A stretch of DNA of 64,000 nt from Acidobacteria bacterium 28-1 (lineage in GTDB: Bacteria > Acidobacteriota > Blastocatellia > Pyrinomonadales > Pyrinomonadaceae): NCBI GenBank assembly GCA_002050365.1, contig MWYZ01000048.1, forward strand, positions 16,175 through 80,174. The letters run 5' to 3'. Every line of letters starts with the position of its first letter. Position 1 is the first letter of the stretch. Under the pieces are notes generated by a model that was not told where the DNA came from, searched no databases, and saw only the letters and a program-made list of their open reading frames with translations. This document shows, in pieces, positions 62,903-64,000 of the stretch. The translations under genes and the position numbers were made by a program.

Positions 62903-63634
62903 ATGCCAGATAAACACTACCTTAACTGGAAGCTTGCTGAGATTTACGACCTAGATAGTCCTTGGTCTATAGACCGCGATTTTTATCTATCCCTTGCCGG
63001 CGCTCCCCCTCAAAGAATTCTCGATCTTGGTTGTGGCACCGGGCTCCTCTGCGATGCTTATGCAGCTAAAGGTCATCATGTCACTGGCGTAGACCCCTCC
63101 CCTGCTATGTTGAAGGTGGCACGTCGAAAACCTGCCGGGAAGAAGATCGAATGGGTTGAGTCTTCTGCACAAAACTATCAGTCCAATGACCTCTTCGACC
63201 TTATTATAATGACTGGACATGCATTTCAAGTTTTGCTTGATGATACCGACATTCTAGCAACTTTTGCCGTGATGCGTAGGCATCTGAAATCTACAGGCTG
63301 TGTAGTATTTGAATCCCGGAATCCGTCTGTCGATTGGGAGAATGGGTGGAACTACGAAATGATACTTGAATACCAGGGAGAGATCATTCGTGAGTCAAGG
63401 CGATTTCTTACAATGGAAAACGGGAGAATGATCTTTGAGCTTCATTATGAGTTCCCTGATGAGTCGCTTGTTTCCACAAGTGAACTTCGTTTTTCATCCA
63501 GAAGCGACATTGAGGAAAGACTAGTCGCCTCCGGACTGCGTGTCGAAAACCTCCTGGGTAATTGGAATTGCGTACCCTTTGATGAGGTTTCGTCACCTGA
63601 GATGATTTTTCTTGCGCGGGCTTCTACTCCTTAG
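62903..63634 (+). CDS. Cassette 7: class I SAM-dependent methyltransferase
   Basis: 243 residues from ATG at 62,903; an ATG at 62,873 inside R' is an alternative. Motif I ILDLGCGTGLLCDAY near 39-53, VTGVDPSPAMLKVARR near 60-75 (acidic residue for the SAM ribose), and FDLIIMTGHAFQVL near 97-110. A small-molecule methyltransferase of the UbiE type; substrate unknown. Base composition differs from the neighbouring cassettes, consistent with another source. Confidence 0.88.
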   Translation: MPDKHYLNWKLAEIYDLDSPWSIDRDFYLSLAGAPPQRILDLGCGTGLLCDAYAAKGHHVTGVDPSPAMLKVARRKPAGKKIEWVESSAQNYQSNDLFDLIIMTGHAFQVLLDDTDILATFAVMRRHLKSTGCVVFESRNPSVDWENGWNYEMILEYQGEIIRESRRFLTMENGRMIFELHYEFPDESLVSTSELRFSSRSDIEERLVASGLRVENLLGNWNCVPFDEVSSPEMIFLARASTP

Positions 63635-63687
63635 ATTAAAGATAGATTCCCATTGTCGACAAGGAAGCCAATCGAAAGTAAAATAGC

Positions 63688-63745
63688 ACATAACAAACCA
63701 ATGCAACGGACGCGGAAACCGCGCCGCTGATTGGAGCCGTTAGGC
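63688..63745 (+). other. attC7, short type
   Basis: 58 bases. R'' ACATAAC (63,688-63,694), R' GTTAGGC (63,739-63,745), inner arms CCAATGCAACGG and CCGCTGATTGG. Half the length of the other six and unrelated to them in arm sequence. Confidence 0.9.
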
Positions 63746-63756
63746 TTCTACTGGAA

Positions 63757-64000
63757 ATGACGAGTAAAGAGAAATTTATGATTCGCATTTTGGGAATTTT
63801 GTTAGCAGTTATTTTCGCAGTCATAAGCCTGTTTCATTTATATTGGGCGGCGGGCGGAGCATTCGGAATCAGTGTCGTCGTGCCGACACGGGCTAATATG
63901 CGAACTTTTGAGCCGTCCGCTGGTGCCACGATTTTGGTTGCTTTCGCGTTTTTAATGGCGATAGCCGTAATTCTCGGTCAGCTCGGATTTTTAGGCGACA
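63757..64000 (+). CDS. Cassette 8: DUF3995-like membrane protein (partial)
   Basis: The first 81 residues are visible; the gene runs off the right edge. FHLYWAAGGAFGISVVVP near 26-43 and the second helix ILVAFAFLMAIAVILGQL match small DUF3995 membrane proteins, often seen as cassette cargo. Function unknown. Confidence 0.78.
   Translation, partial: MTSKEKFMIRILGILLAVIFAVISLFHLYWAAGGAFGISVVVPTRANMRTFEPSAGATILVAFAFLMAIAVILGQLGFLGD

Larger units (their letters stand above)
57628..64000 (+). mobile_element. Integron cassette array, eight cassettes, no intI visible
   Basis: Seven attC sites separate eight cassettes, all on the + strand, continuing beyond the window. In each of cassettes 1-7 the first bases after the junction (G/TTRRRY) are complementary to the R'' box at that cassette's own end: TTAGAT/ATCTAAC, TTAGAC/GTCTAAC, TTCGAC/GTCGAAC, TTAGAC/GTCTAAC, TTCGGC/GCCGAAC, TTGGGT/ACCCAAC, TTATGT/ACATAAC. 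That is the footprint of circular cassettes and cannot come from simple repeats. Six sites share arms and belong to one family; the seventh is different. The expected integrase side (left) is occupied by an unrelated phage-type integrase. Confidence 0.93.

Overview
The window looks like chromosomal DNA from an environmental bacterium of moderate GC content. The gene content (aldehyde oxidoreductase operon, osmoprotectant ABC transporter, GMP synthase) and the many short heptanucleotide repeats would fit Acidobacteriota of the Blastocatellia type. This placement is an inference; no ribosomal RNA or other decisive marker is present.

Layout. Positions 1-29,230 are mostly housekeeping and metabolic genes: radical SAM protein, kinase-like protein, cytochrome P450 (frameshifted), a umuC remnant, acyl-CoA dehydrogenase, an intact IS630-type element, an MFS exporter, enoyl-CoA hydratase, an osmoprotectant ABC transporter, Mug glycosylase, a periplasmic aldehyde oxidoreductase operon with its maturation proteins, an APH(3')-like kinase, guaA and a PhyH dioxygenase. 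A tRNA-Asn lies at 29,464.

Positions 29,865-46,790 form a defence island: a zinc-ribbon protein with a very large nuclease-helicase, a type I restriction-modification operon (hsdM, zeta-like toxin plus small partner, hsdS, hsdR), a lone AbiEi-type protein and an McrBC pair. A single integron gene cassette carrying a GIY-YIG nuclease is inserted in reverse orientation between the nuclease-helicase and hsdM.

Positions 46,814-57,528 look like an integrative element. At its right end are a tyrosine recombinase, an ImmA-type peptidase and a repressor. A divergent leftward operon encodes small zinc proteins, a replication-like protein, an exported NuiA-like nuclease inhibitor, a membrane AAA ATPase with a defective P-loop, a YdjM-type membrane hydrolase, a lipoprotein adaptor and a TolC-like protein. 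A 15-base dyad (TAAG-N7-CTTA) recurs at three of its promoters. The element also contains a 709-base tract with only two T residues on the + strand. I know of no described system with this composition.

Positions 57,628-64,000 are an integron cassette array: seven attC sites and eight cassettes, all on the + strand and continuing past the window. No integron integrase gene is visible. For cassettes 1-7, the start of each cassette is complementary to the R'' box at its own end, which is strong internal evidence that these are true mobile cassettes.

Several genes are broken (P450, umuC, a trypsin-like protease, an amber codon in the aldehyde oxidoreductase operon, probably cassette 2). Some of these may be sequencing indels.
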